The notes below the pieces were generated by a model that had not been told where the DNA came from, did not search any database, and saw only the letters and a list, made by a program, of their open reading frames with translations. A stretch of DNA of 64,000 nucleotides, taken from contig NZ_QVEX01000019.1 of assembly GCF_003434055.1 (NCBI RefSeq), positions 661-64,660 on the forward strand, read 5' to 3'. Of this stretch, positions 42,677 to 52,479 are shown piece after piece. Position numbers and translations under genes: made by a program. This DNA comes from Enterocloster aldenensis (GTDB lineage Bacteria; Bacillota; Clostridia; Lachnospirales; Lachnospiraceae). The first letter of the stretch is position 1. Each line of letters starts with the position of its first letter.

Positions 42677-42689
42677 GATTCAATCCCTC

Positions 42690-42831
42690 CTTAGTTCATA
42701 TGATACCCAGGTTCATACGTTCTGTCAAGCAAAAAAGGATACTAAAAGAGACAAAAAAGTGTACGTTAAAATCCTTGACAGGTTCAGAACCTATGAACTA
42801 TAATTAGTACAGGTTCATTGGTTCTGAACCA
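42690..42831. promoter_or_regulatory. Divergent RHH promoter/operator region
   Basis: A promoter to the right: TTGACA (42775-42780), an 18-base spacer, TATAAT (42799-42804). The spacer is almost filled by GGTTCAGAACC (42781-42791), a perfect palindrome around one base, plus ATGAAC. A second copy, GGTTCTGAACC, is at 42820-42830. Further half-sites are GGTTCAT at 42812-42818, GTTCATACGTTCT at 42711-42723 and AGTTCAT near 42693. RHH proteins usually bind such spaced half-sites as cooperative dimers of dimers. Confidence 0.85.
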
Positions 42832-42852
42832 TCTATAACGGAGGTGATATTC

Positions 42853-43044
42853 ATGGATTCCGGGCGAAAGAAGCTGTCTTTTGTAGTGACGCCTGACATT
42901 GAAGCCATCCTGGACAGGGAAAAGAAAGAATGGTTCTATGACCGTTCACGGTCTTATATGATACGTGAACTTGTCATGGCCGGCTTAAGAGCCTTAAAGG
43001 AAGAATCTGAGGTGGCGGACGGGAACCATGAAGGGAGCACATAG
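42853..43044 (+). CDS. Ribbon-helix-helix DNA-binding protein (second, divergent)
   Basis: A 63-residue protein: strand KKLSFVVTPDIEAILDRE, helix DRSRSYMIRELVMAGLRALKEE, the RHH order. GGAGGT lies eight bases before ATG 42853, a better start than the in-frame GTG 42844. The gene lies directly after the operator array and 33 bp before the binding-protein gene of the sugar importer, so it likely represses its own operon. It differs in sequence from the RHH at 42479. Confidence 0.75.
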   Translation: MDSGRKKLSFVVTPDIEAILDREKKEWFYDRSRSYMIRELVMAGLRALKEESEVADGNHEGST

Positions 43045-43076
43045 TATCATGACAGAAAGAAAAGGAGAGGGACATT

Positions 43077-44444
43077 ATGAGAAAAAGACTTGCAGCAATG
43101 GTGATGGCAGCGGTATTGGCGGGCAGCAGTATGATGGGATGTGCAGGCAGCGGGAATCCTGCTTCCACGGCGGCCGGGGAGCCGCAGGAAACCGCGCCTG
43201 CGGCAGCAGGACCGGACGGATCACAGGAAGCGGATCCCGGTGTAAAGAGCGATGTGACATACACACTGAGTTTCTGGCACGGCGCGACCGACGATGTCCG
43301 CCAGCAGATGTACGATCATGCAATCTCACGTTTCAATAAGGCTTACCCGAATGTGACGGTGGAGCAGACCCGTCTTGACAGCGATGCATACAAAACAAAG
43401 ATTAAGACCGTGATGGGCGCTGGGGCAGCTGATATTCCGGACGTATTCATGAACTGGGGCGGCGACGTGCTCAAGTCGTACATTGAATACGGGTTAGTGG
43501 CGGATATCACTGATTTAATCGCACCGTATAAAGATGAATATTATGATTTTGAATTTGGGATTTCCACCTTTGACGGCAGGATTTATGGGATGGGTATCGG
43601 AATTGCACCTTCGGTTGTATTTTATAATACGGAGGTTTTTAAGGATCTTAACCTGGATGTGCCGGAAACCTGGGAGGAGCTGGATACGGTATGTGAAACC
43701 CTGAAGCAGGCAGGATATGTTCCCTTTGCCTTGGGGAATAAGAACAAGTGGCCCGGACTGCTGGAATACACCATGCTGGGCGTGAACCTGGGGGGACAGG
43801 AGATGTCAAAGGGACTTACGGACCGCACCATGTCCTTTGATAATGAGTATTTTATCGAGGCTGGCCGGCGTCTGGCCGACTTTTCAAAGAAGGGTTACTA
43901 TCCGGACGGGACCAATGGCATTGACCACAATGCGGGGGGCAGCCGTATGCTGTTCTATAATGAAGTTGCTGCCATGTTCATCATGACCAATGGGTTCTTA
44001 AGCAACTGTGTGGCAGAGGATGCCGAGTTTTATGAAAAGGTGGGCACATTCCCCTATCCGGCCTGTAATGACTCGGGAGAAGTGGGTATTGTTGCCGGAG
44101 GCAATGTATTCTCCATATCATCCCAGTGTGAATATCCTGAGATGGCAGCGGATTTCCTGTATTACCTGACCAATGCGGATTTCAGCCAGGACTACATCGA
44201 GGCAGGGAACTGCTTTACAGGCGCAAAGGATGTAAGGATTGAGGACCCGCTGGTTCAGGAACAGTTTGATAACCTGATTAAGGCTGACTGGACCCAGAAC
44301 TTTTATGACCAGCAGTTTGTGGCTGAACTGGGTGAGGCCTTCAAGGACTATACCCAGGCTCTTTATGGCGGTACCATGACCCCGGAAGAAGTGGCTGCAG
44401 GTCTGGAAAGGGTGGCTGTTGATTGTTATGGGGAGCTTAAATAG
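43077..44444 (+). CDS. Sugar ABC transporter substrate-binding lipoprotein (second importer)
   Basis: A 455-residue lipoprotein with lipobox MMGC (Cys22), an Ala/Gly/Pro-rich linker to about residue 60, and a fold starting YTLSFWHGATDD. It is a carbohydrate family 1 binding protein, not close to the one at 35365. GGAGAGG lies seven bases before the ATG. It is part of an operon with two permeases and a beta-helix enzyme, again without an ATPase gene. Confidence 0.9.
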   Translation: MRKRLAAMVMAAVLAGSSMMGCAGSGNPASTAAGEPQETAPAAAGPDGSQEADPGVKSDVTYTLSFWHGATDDVRQQMYDHAISRFNKAYPNVTVEQTRLDSDAYKTKIKTVMGAGAADIPDVFMNWGGDVLKSYIEYGLVADITDLIAPYKDEYYDFEFGISTFDGRIYGMGIGIAPSVVFYNTEVFKDLNLDVPETWEELDTVCETLKQAGYVPFALGNKNKWPGLLEYTMLGVNLGGQEMSKGLTDRTMSFDNEYFIEAGRRLADFSKKGYYPDGTNGIDHNAGGSRMLFYNEVAAMFIMTNGFLSNCVAEDAEFYEKVGTFPYPACNDSGEVGIVAGGNVFSISSQCEYPEMAADFLYYLTNADFSQDYIEAGNCFTGAKDVRIEDPLVQEQFDNLIKADWTQNFYDQQFVAELGEAFKDYTQALYGGTMTPEEVAAGLERVAVDCYGELK

Positions 44445-44479
44445 CATCCCATCCATGCGTGTAAGGCGAAGGAGGGTTT

Positions 44480-45454
44480 ATGTCTGATAATATGGAAACA
44501 ACAGGGCTGTCAGGCCCTGTTCAGAATAAGGGTAAGCCTGTTTCGGCCAGGCGCGTCCTGACCATTCTGGTATTTATTGCGCCCACCCTTTTGTTCTATG
44601 GTTTTTATAATGTGTTTGCCATTGCCAAAACAATCTATTTCAGCTTCTTGGACTGGAATGGCATCATGTCCTCGGGATGGGCAGGGTGGGCTAACTGGAT
44701 CCGTCTGGTTCATGACCCCAATGTATGGTATGCCTTAAAGAATAATCTGATTTTAATGGTAACATCAATCTGTATCCAGCTGCCTGGAGCCCTGATACTG
44801 GCACTGCTGATTAACTCCAGGCTGAAAGGCGTGCGTATTTTTAAAGCACTCTGGTTTTTGCCAGTCCTTCTTTCCACTTCGGCTACCGGTATATTATGGA
44901 ACCTGATATACGACCCTAATTTCGGTCTTCTTCAGGCCGTGCTGCGGGGGATTGGGAAAGGAAGCATGGTAAAAGGATGGTTAGGGGAGCCGGCATATGC
45001 CCTGCCCTGCGTCCTGCTTGTGATTTGCTGGACCTTTATTCCGTTTTACATGATATTATTGAAGGCCGGCCTGACTAATGTGCCGGGCGAACTGATGGAG
45101 TCAGCCATGCTGGATGGGGCTAACAGCTGGCAGTGCTTCTGGCATGTGACCTTTCCCCTGCTGCTGCCCACCATACGTACGGCTGCCCTTCTGAATATTG
45201 TGGGGTCCCTGAAGTATTTCGATTTAATCTGGATTATGACAGGCGGAGGTCCGGCGGGAGCCAGCGAGTTAGTTGCCACTTATCTGTATAAGCAGGGAAT
45301 CCAGGGATGGAATATGGGGTATGCAAGCGCCATTGCCAGCTTCCTGTTTCTGTTTTGCGGTACCTTTGCCATTGTATACTATGGCGCAACCGCGGCGTTC
45401 GGGGATATTGGCGGCAAGACTTATAGGAGAACAGGGAGGAGGAAGGCCGGGTGA
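44480..45454 (+). CDS. Sugar ABC transporter permease (MalF type, second importer)
   Basis: A 324-residue inner-membrane protein with six helices and the EAA loop ELMESAMLDGANSW. GAAGGAGGG precedes the ATG. Its end overlaps the next permease by GTGA. Confidence 0.9.
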   Translation: MSDNMETTGLSGPVQNKGKPVSARRVLTILVFIAPTLLFYGFYNVFAIAKTIYFSFLDWNGIMSSGWAGWANWIRLVHDPNVWYALKNNLILMVTSICIQLPGALILALLINSRLKGVRIFKALWFLPVLLSTSATGILWNLIYDPNFGLLQAVLRGIGKGSMVKGWLGEPAYALPCVLLVICWTFIPFYMILLKAGLTNVPGELMESAMLDGANSWQCFWHVTFPLLLPTIRTAALLNIVGSLKYFDLIWIMTGGGPAGASELVATYLYKQGIQGWNMGYASAIASFLFLFCGTFAIVYYGATAAFGDIGGKTYRRTGRRKAG

Positions 45455-46290
45455 AGGATAATACAGGTCTGTTAAAAGGGATATTCCGTGTGTTTCAGTA
45501 TTTTTTATGTCTGGTCATAACAGTTATTACGGTATACCCGTTCCTATTTATTGTCATGACATCCTTTAAAACCCAAAAGGAGTATTTTGGGAGCGCATGG
45601 GGAATCCCGTCCTCTTTCTGCCTGGACAATTTCAGGCTGGTCCTTACAGGCGATTTTTTACGGTATTTCCTGAACAGTATCATAGTGTGTGTGTCAGCGG
45701 TGTTTTTGGTGGTGGTCTGCTCCACCATGGTAAGCTTTGCCATATCTAAGCTGCGGTTTAAGGGGGCCGGGTTATTGTTTGCAGTCATCATGGTTGGTAT
45801 GATGATTCCTGTCCATACAACCCTGATACCGATTTATGTAATCTCTAAAGATTTGGACATTTACAATCACCTGATTGCCCTGATTGGCCCGTATGTAAGC
45901 TTCAGCATTCCGATTTCCACGGTTATCATAACCCAGTTTTTCAGGGATATACCCCATGAGATAGAGGAAGCGGCCATCATAGACGGGTGCGGACCCTTTT
46001 CCCTGTATGGGCGGGTTATCATGCCGCTGGCAAAACCGGCTGTGTCCACGGTTGTTATCTATGATATCCTCCATACCTGGAATGAGTTCATATATGCAAT
46101 GACGCTGGTGGACAGCAAGGAAAGGATGACGCTTCCTGTTGGGCTTAAGAACTTTTACGGAGAAGCAGCGGTTAATATTCCTGCCATCATGTGTGCCGTG
46201 TTCATCAGTTCCCTGCCGGTGATCATCGCTTATTTTTCCGCCCAGGAACAGATATCCAATGGCTTGACCCAGGGAGCTGTCAAGGGATAA
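45451..46290 (+). CDS. Sugar ABC transporter permease (MalG type, second importer)
   Basis: A 279-residue protein with six helices and the EAA loop EIEEAAIIDGCGPF. It starts at GTG 45451, overlapping the preceding stop, with GGGAGGAGG upstream. Confidence 0.9.
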   Translation: MKDNTGLLKGIFRVFQYFLCLVITVITVYPFLFIVMTSFKTQKEYFGSAWGIPSSFCLDNFRLVLTGDFLRYFLNSIIVCVSAVFLVVVCSTMVSFAISKLRFKGAGLLFAVIMVGMMIPVHTTLIPIYVISKDLDIYNHLIALIGPYVSFSIPISTVIITQFFRDIPHEIEEAAIIDGCGPFSLYGRVIMPLAKPAVSTVVIYDILHTWNEFIYAMTLVDSKERMTLPVGLKNFYGEAAVNIPAIMCAVFISSLPVIIAYFSAQEQISNGLTQGAVKG

Positions 46291-46335
46291 GTATGCTGCG
46301 TAAAATAATCAGCACTATATTGAAGGAGGTATATC

Positions 46336-48330
46336 ATGAATTATTATGTATCGGCAGATGGGCCGCTGTTAGGCGACGGTTCACAGGACGCGCCCTTTCG
46401 CAGAATCGGCCAGGCGGCCGAAGCTGCCAGGCCCGGCGATACGGTCATTGTGGCGCCGGGCATATACCGGGAGTGTGTGAATCCTAAAAATGGCGGTACA
46501 TCTGACCGGAACCGGATTGTATACCGTTCCCAGGTACCGGGGGCAGCGGTCATCACCGGCGCAGAGGAGATAAGGGAATGGGACCATGTCAGGGACGACA
46601 TATGGATGACAAGGATACCGAACGGTTTTTTCAGCGGTTACAATCCATATACTACCCAGATTGAGGGGGACTGGTACCGGGGGCTTGGGAGGATCAACCA
46701 TACAGGACAGGTATACTTTAATGGTCAGGCCCTTTATGAGGAGGATTGCCTTGACCGGCTTTGGAACAATGAACCATTAGAATGGGCATGGGACAAGGAG
46801 TATTCCAGGCAGCACAAATGGTATACGGAGCAGGATGGGGACATCACTGTCATCTATGCCAGGTTCCCGGATGGGACACCCCATGGAAACCGTGTGGAGG
46901 TCAATGTGCGGCGCAGGGTATTCTTTCCGGAACAGACCGGGGTAAACCATATTACTGTTTCCGGGTTTACCCTTAAGCAGGCAGCCACCCAATGGGCGCC
47001 TCCCACGGCATTCCAGGAGGGACTGATTGGACCGCATTGGAGTCTGGGATGGATCATTGAAGACTGCGTTATTTCCGATTCCCGTTGTTCGGGCATCAGC
47101 CTGGGCAAGTGCTGGCATCCTTCGGACAACCGTTGGACAAAGGAGCGCATTAAGTCAGGAACCCAGCTGGAACGGGACCTGGTACACTATGCACAGCATA
47201 CTGGCTGGAGCAGGGAGACGGTTGGTTCCCATATTGTCCGGCGCAACCGGATATTTAACTGCGGCCAGACTGGAATCGTGGGCCATTTAGGGGGGATCTT
47301 CTCACTGATTGAAGGGAATGAGATCCATCATATCAATACATACGGGGAGTTCAGCGGCTCTGAACTGGGCGGTATCAAACTGCACGGCGCCATTGACACA
47401 GTGATACGCCGCAACCATATCCACCACTGCCACAGGGGGATATGGCTGGACTGGCAGACCCAGGGAACCAGGGTTTCCTGCAACCTGTTCCATGATAACC
47501 ATGGGGAGGAGGATACCCGCACCAGTGAGGATCTGTATATAGAAGTAAGCCATGGCCCGGCGCTTGTTGATAATAATCTGTTCCTTTCCCGGTTTGCGCT
47601 CAGGGAGCGTTCCCAGGGACTGGCCTTTGTCCACAATATAATTGCGGGGCCCATTGACATCGGAAGTTCTGAGGGAAGATTCACACCGTATCATTTCCCA
47701 CATGGGACAGATATCATGGGATGCATGACAATCAATAACGGTGATGACAGATTCTACAACAACATATTCATTCAGCCGGACCTGCCCGAAGAGAAGAGAC
47801 GGGTCCGCAATCCCGAGGTGGCCAGACTGGTTGGGATGAATCCACAGGTGAATATCGAAGCAGGTCTGCATATTTACGATGGTTATCCGCTTCATGATGA
47901 GTATTACCATCAGTTTACGGATGAAGGGACGCCGGACACTTCCTGGGGTCGCCGTTATGATTATAACTGTCATCTGCCTGTATATATCAGCGGCAATGCA
48001 TACTTTAACGGGGCCAGGCCCTATGGCAAGGAACAGCTGAGATATGTTGATACGGAGAACCAGGTTTATTTTAGTTTGATTGAAAAGGATGGTTCCTATT
48101 ATTTCAGCACCAATCTTTATGATTATCTGCCGCGGATGGAAACGGAGATGATTTCCACATCCATGTTGGGAATGTCCTTTGAAACGGAGCAGCCATATGA
48201 GGACCCGGATGGCTCACCAGTGCTTATTGATGAGGATTTCTTAGGCAGAAGGCGGGGGCAGCACCCTACACCAGGTCCATTTGAATATACGGACATGGAT
48301 ACTGGGTTTGGTGAGATAAGGCTGGTATGA
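46336..48330 (+). CDS. Right-handed parallel beta-helix protein, probable carbohydrate-active enzyme
   Basis: A 664-residue protein without a signal peptide. The N-terminus (YYVSADG...GSQDAPFRRIGQAAEAARPGDTVIVAPGIY) is the entry typical of DUF1565/pectate-lyase-like beta-helices. The middle shows repeated coils such as IVRRNRIFNCGQTGI, LIEGNEIHHI, VIRRNHIHHCHRGIWL, ALVDNNLFL. The C-terminus (about 560-664) is an accessory region. GAAGGAGG lies seven bases before the ATG. Lyase, epimerase or glycosidase activity is possible in this superfamily; residues alone do not decide. It is co-transcribed with a sugar importer and an AEC carrier. Confidence 0.75.
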   Translation: MNYYVSADGPLLGDGSQDAPFRRIGQAAEAARPGDTVIVAPGIYRECVNPKNGGTSDRNRIVYRSQVPGAAVITGAEEIREWDHVRDDIWMTRIPNGFFSGYNPYTTQIEGDWYRGLGRINHTGQVYFNGQALYEEDCLDRLWNNEPLEWAWDKEYSRQHKWYTEQDGDITVIYARFPDGTPHGNRVEVNVRRRVFFPEQTGVNHITVSGFTLKQAATQWAPPTAFQEGLIGPHWSLGWIIEDCVISDSRCSGISLGKCWHPSDNRWTKERIKSGTQLERDLVHYAQHTGWSRETVGSHIVRRNRIFNCGQTGIVGHLGGIFSLIEGNEIHHINTYGEFSGSELGGIKLHGAIDTVIRRNHIHHCHRGIWLDWQTQGTRVSCNLFHDNHGEEDTRTSEDLYIEVSHGPALVDNNLFLSRFALRERSQGLAFVHNIIAGPIDIGSSEGRFTPYHFPHGTDIMGCMTINNGDDRFYNNIFIQPDLPEEKRRVRNPEVARLVGMNPQVNIEAGLHIYDGYPLHDEYYHQFTDEGTPDTSWGRRYDYNCHLPVYISGNAYFNGARPYGKEQLRYVDTENQVYFSLIEKDGSYYFSTNLYDYLPRMETEMISTSMLGMSFETEQPYEDPDGSPVLIDEDFLGRRRGQHPTPGPFEYTDMDTGFGEIRLV

Positions 48331-49277
48331 TAATGGAGCATTTAGTTTTCAGCCTTAATTCAGTCCTGCCCGTATTCATGGTAATGGGAATTGGTTTCTA
48401 TTTGGGGAGACGCAATCTATTGACAGGGGATTTTGTGGGACAGGCCACGTCATTGGTATTCTATACAGCGCTCCCGGCAAAATTATTCCTGGATGTATCC
48501 CGCAGTAACTTTTCCGATTGTCTGGATATAGGGTTTACTGCATATTTACTACTCTGCACTTGTGCGGCCTTTGCAGGAGCCTGGATTTTATGTGTTCTTT
48601 TAGTCAGGGACAGGGCAGCTGTCAGCGCTGTTGTCCATAGTGCATTCAGGGGGAATTTTGTGTATCTGGGACTTCCCATCTGTCAGAGTATACTGGGACG
48701 GGAATCCGTTCTATCCGCCATTATGGTGGTTACTTTTGTGCTCCCTTTTTATAATGTACTGGCAACCATTGTCCTGTCCTACTATGACCCCTCAGGCAGG
48801 AAAGTAAGCTGGAAGAGGATGCTTAAGGATATTTTAACCAATCCCATGATTGTTGCCATTCTCGCAGCCCTGCCGTTTTCGCTGCTGGGAATTAAGCTTC
48901 CGCCTGTGTTTGAGAAGCCGCTGGCCTACCTGGGGCAGATGTCAACGCCCATGGCCCTTATATTAATCGGGGCAGGTATCAGACCTTCGTCCTTTGCAGG
49001 CAGGGGAACGTGGATTGGTTTTGGCGCTATTTATAAAGTGGTGGTCACACCCCTTGTATTTGCAGTTCCAATGCAGTGGATGGGGTTTAACCCGGAGCAG
49101 ATTGTGACAGCATTTGTGATGTTTGCAGTTCCATCTGCCATGAATGTATATATTGTAACCAAGAAGATGGGCGGGGACGGAGAACTGGGAGCCGCGATTA
49201 TTACGGTTTCCATGCTTCTATCAGCAGTTACGCTGCCCATGGGGATTTGGGTGATTAAAACCTTGGGAATCATATAA
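48327..49277 (+). CDS. AEC-family transporter
   Basis: A 316-residue membrane protein of the auxin efflux carrier type, with about ten helices in two repeats (VLPVFMVMGIGFYLGR near the start, LILIGAGIRPSSF after the middle). Bacterial AEC members carry organic acids such as malate or malonate. It overlaps the beta-helix gene by ATGA, so it belongs to the same operon, where it may export a product or import an acid linked to the sugar. Confidence 0.88.
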   Translation: MIMEHLVFSLNSVLPVFMVMGIGFYLGRRNLLTGDFVGQATSLVFYTALPAKLFLDVSRSNFSDCLDIGFTAYLLLCTCAAFAGAWILCVLLVRDRAAVSAVVHSAFRGNFVYLGLPICQSILGRESVLSAIMVVTFVLPFYNVLATIVLSYYDPSGRKVSWKRMLKDILTNPMIVAILAALPFSLLGIKLPPVFEKPLAYLGQMSTPMALILIGAGIRPSSFAGRGTWIGFGAIYKVVVTPLVFAVPMQWMGFNPEQIVTAFVMFAVPSAMNVYIVTKKMGGDGELGAAIITVSMLLSAVTLPMGIWVIKTLGII

Positions 49278-49350
49278 ATCCCACACCCCATCCGGATGGT
49301 AAAGCATAGGGGAGGAGCGGACAGGAAACAAACAGAAAGACAACAAACAG

Positions 49351-49407
49351 AAAGGAAGCATGGCCGATTCCCACATTAATCCGGGATGCGGCCATGCTTC
49401 CTGTTTA
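49351..49407. terminator. Bidirectional terminator
   Basis: The stem GGAAGCATGGCCG pairs with CGGCCATGCTTCC (49389-49401), with AAACAGAAA to the left and TGTTTAT to the right, between the convergent AEC and YhaN-like genes. Confidence 0.8.
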
Positions 49408-49452
49408 TATTTTCATGGGCGGCAATTAAGGAACCCCAAAAATCCCTTCCCC

Positions 49453-51315
49453 TCAGATACTCACCAGATGATACTGTATCTGATTGGCTGTCAATAGCTG
49501 CGCCTCCCGCTGATGGCAGGTGAATATGATGATTTGGCTGTCATAAGCCTTTACCAGCCACTTAAGAGCTGTTTTCAGCCGCTCGTCATCATACAGCACA
49601 AAGCTGTCGTCAAAGATAAGGGGCATGGAATCCCGGCCGTTCTGGATCAGCTTGGCCGCCGCCAGGCGGACCGCCAGATAAATTTGGTCCATGGTGCCGC
49701 TGCTTACCTGTTCGATGGGCACAAGCTTGCCCGGGGTGTTCATGAATACATCCATGTTTTCATTGATGCTCATGCTGGTATAGATGCCTCCCGTAATACC
49801 TGATATCAGATCTGAGGCTGTCTTGTTCAGGTATAAGCCAAAGGAATCCCGGATGGTGGTGGAAAGGGCGGTCATGGTGTCCTGGGCCAGGTCGATGGCG
49901 TTCAGTTCTTCCTGGGCCCGCTCATTTTCCGCAAGTATCTGTTTTAAACCCTCAGCCTTTGTCCGGCAGTCAGCCAGGTGCTCCAGCTTCTGTTCCAGTT
50001 CCCACTGGATGCGCTGCTGCTGTTCGATTTCCTCTGAAAATATCTCCTCATTGGCCTGGAGGCGGCTGATTTCTTCCGACAGCTGGCTTAAGGTCTGTTC
50101 TGATTGCTCCACGGCTTTGCTCAGGCGGAGGAACTCAGCCATCTTGGTTTCCAGCGCCTTCATGGCGTCCGGCGATATGGAGGAATCCCCCAGGTGGCGT
50201 GCGAATATCTCCTGGAGCAGCCGTGTATTGGTCTCCAGCTCCTTTTTAAAGCGCCGGTTCTTGTTCAGCTGCAGGATGGCAGCCACAAGGGCCGCCGCCG
50301 CAACCCCGCCAGTGATTCCCGCGGCCGCGGCCATATGGATTGGCAGCCTGATTGCATCATGGATGATCTGGGGCGCTCCAAGGCACAATCCGGCAAAACC
50401 GCCGCAGGCCAGGGCCACCATGAATAACAGGACTGCCCAGACTGTCCTGGACTTCCTGCTGCAGGCTGCCCGGGTCACCTCATATTCACTGTAAAGCTTC
50501 TTGGTGTCATCAATATAAACCTGGACAGAATCCCTGTCCGTGAACTGGCTGCCAAGCAGGATCTGGCGCCCCTTGGCTGTTTTTTCCAGGAGGCCTTCCT
50601 TTTCCTTCTGGAGGCTGTCTAACTGCTGCCGGATTTCCATTTTCCTGGTACGGCAGGCAATCAGCTGGTTGGCATATTCAGGCGCGGATATCTCCTGTTC
50701 AATCTTGCGGATTTCCCCCAGCAGGGCCGCATAACTTCTTGCGGCTTCCGGTACCATCTGGTTCTCCAGCTCGCGGCGCTGGGCCTTTAGGTAGGAGGTT
50801 GCCTTGGTTATGTTAAGGGCAATGCTTCCCGAGGTGTTGAGGTTGGCAATGTAGTTCCTCAGTTCGGACACCATCCCTCCGTCCGTGGCGCATTTGAGCT
50901 GTCCGATGCTGATGGTGTTGTCGTAAGCGGTTTCGGAAAGTCCGCAGCGCAGCTGGTCCAAAAGTGCCTTGGTGGGTTCCAGCTCCCTGCCAAGGGTCTC
51001 ATTGACAATGGTCAGTTCCCTGCCCCTTTTGTGGAACCTGCGCTGGATGCGGTAAACCTGTCCTTCGCTTTCCAGGCGCAGCCATCCTTCGTAGGTGCCG
51101 CTTCCCTGCCACGGTTCGTATCTGCTGTAGGTATCATTTCTGGCAGCCCGTCCTCTCTGCCGTTCCAGGCCGAACAGCATGCCTTTTATAAATGTGTGCA
51201 GCGTGGATTTGCCGGCCTCGTTTTTGCCGTAGACCACATTCATCCCATCCTGAAAGGAGATGTCCTGGTCGTGAAGCTTGCCGAAGCCGTCAATGTGCAG
51301 ACTCAGTATCTTCAT
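49453..51315 (-). CDS. SMC/Rad50-like ATPase (YhaN/SbcC type)
   Basis: A 620-residue protein. The N-terminal Walker A is GKNEAGKST (about 33-41). Long coiled coils (about 170-270 and 360-470) are separated by two hydrophobic segments (about 290-312 and 325-350), a feature of YhaN rather than SbcC. The C-terminal lobe has the ABC signature SSGTMDQIYLAVRLA and Walker B LIFDDSF. Start at 51315 has AAAGGAGC upstream. With the phosphoesterase gene 5 bp before it, this forms a nuclease/ATPase pair probably acting in DNA end or hairpin processing. Confidence 0.88.
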   Translation of the reverse strand: MKILSLHIDGFGKLHDQDISFQDGMNVVYGKNEAGKSTLHTFIKGMLFGLERQRGRAARNDTYSRYEPWQGSGTYEGWLRLESEGQVYRIQRRFHKRGRELTIVNETLGRELEPTKALLDQLRCGLSETAYDNTISIGQLKCATDGGMVSELRNYIANLNTSGSIALNITKATSYLKAQRRELENQMVPEAARSYAALLGEIRKIEQEISAPEYANQLIACRTRKMEIRQQLDSLQKEKEGLLEKTAKGRQILLGSQFTDRDSVQVYIDDTKKLYSEYEVTRAACSRKSRTVWAVLLFMVALACGGFAGLCLGAPQIIHDAIRLPIHMAAAAGITGGVAAAALVAAILQLNKNRRFKKELETNTRLLQEIFARHLGDSSISPDAMKALETKMAEFLRLSKAVEQSEQTLSQLSEEISRLQANEEIFSEEIEQQQRIQWELEQKLEHLADCRTKAEGLKQILAENERAQEELNAIDLAQDTMTALSTTIRDSFGLYLNKTASDLISGITGGIYTSMSINENMDVFMNTPGKLVPIEQVSSGTMDQIYLAVRLAAAKLIQNGRDSMPLIFDDSFVLYDDERLKTALKWLVKAYDSQIIIFTCHQREAQLLTANQIQYHLVSI

Positions 51316-51319
51316 GGGT

Positions 51320-52390
51320 TCAGCTCCTTTCATCCGTGGTCCGAAGCAGTGCGTTGACTCCGTAATATAATGCTTTCTTTTCCACGGGGCTCATGTTTTC
51401 TTTTTGAAGGGCCTGGATAAAAAATCCTATCATGTCGCTGGAATGCTCTGCAAAAAGGGCTGAAAAATCATACTGAGGTTCAGAATCATCCAGGATCTCG
51501 GCTATCCTGAAACGTGAGGAAAGCTGCTCCAGATCAAACTCAATGTCAGGATCCCTCATGCCCTTTAGCCGGAAACGGTAGATATTCTGCTGGCCGCGGT
51601 TCTCAATCTCCCTGGCAATCCGGTCAGACAGTTCACCGTTGGTGGTGTCCTTGGAGACATTCACTGCCAGAGGAATGTATTGAAGGCTTGCTGCCGGGAT
51701 GAACTGCAGGCTTGTCAGCTTTCTTGTGAGCGGATGCACCTCCCCGGCATAATATCCGTGGGCGCCTGTTTCCGTCAGGTCCAGCGGTTCGGGGGAGCCG
51801 CAGTAGGCCATCTTTCCCTCGCCTACGATATGGGGCTTGTGGATATGACCCAGGGCTATGTAAGAAAATGGCGACAGCTCCAGGCTGTTAAAGTTAATGG
51901 GCAGATGGGACGCATCGCCCCCATGGGCCATGAGGATTTGGATCCTGCTGTTTAAGGGAACCTGGATGTCGTCCAGAAGGGGTTCCTTAATCTCTGTGCG
52001 GTGGTAGCTGAAGCCATGTACCTCCGTGTTGATGTCCTCAAAGTAAACAGAAGTCAGGTTTTCATCCATCAGGAATGTCACATTAGGACTCCATGTAAAA
52101 CTCAAAAGGGCGGAATTATCCCGTATACGGTCGTGGTTGCCTGCTATGATAATGACCTTTGTGGAGGGAATGGAGGAAAACAGGTAATTGACCTCCTTCA
52201 GGTCCTTCATTAACGGCTGCCTGTGGAACAGGTCCCCGCTGATGAATAAGCAGTCCGCATCCATCTCTTTTGTATGTTCAATGATTATCCGGAATGTATC
52301 TTTGATTGCCTGGGCCCGTTCCTTGCCCCACGGCTTGTTGGCATCGGGACACATACCCCAGTGGATATCCCCGGTGTGGATGAATTTCAT
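51320..52390 (-). CDS. Metallophosphoesterase exonuclease (SbcD/YhaO type)
   Basis: A 356-residue calcineurin-like nuclease. Metal-binding motifs are in order: GDIHWG, SGDLFHR, AGNHD, MAHGGD, LGHIHKP. Start at 52390 has CAGGAGG upstream; reading from 52447 would add residues without support. It is the Mre11-like partner of the ATPase gene that follows. Confidence 0.92.
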   Translation of the reverse strand: MKFIHTGDIHWGMCPDANKPWGKERAQAIKDTFRIIIEHTKEMDADCLFISGDLFHRQPLMKDLKEVNYLFSSIPSTKVIIIAGNHDRIRDNSALLSFTWSPNVTFLMDENLTSVYFEDINTEVHGFSYHRTEIKEPLLDDIQVPLNSRIQILMAHGGDASHLPINFNSLELSPFSYIALGHIHKPHIVGEGKMAYCGSPEPLDLTETGAHGYYAGEVHPLTRKLTSLQFIPAASLQYIPLAVNVSKDTTNGELSDRIAREIENRGQQNIYRFRLKGMRDPDIEFDLEQLSSRFRIAEILDDSEPQYDFSALFAEHSSDMIGFFIQALQKENMSPVEKKALYYGVNALLRTTDERS

Positions 52391-52479
52391 GTCTGCCTCC
52401 TGTTGGTTTATGGTTGGCGTGCCCCCGCCCGGGGCATTGGCGGACAATGTCCCGGGCGGCTAGATGTACCAGGTGTTCT

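Noticed and set aside
42479..43044. Toxin-antitoxin module
   Set aside because: Both small genes encode RHH DNA-binding proteins and neither neighbour looks like a toxin.
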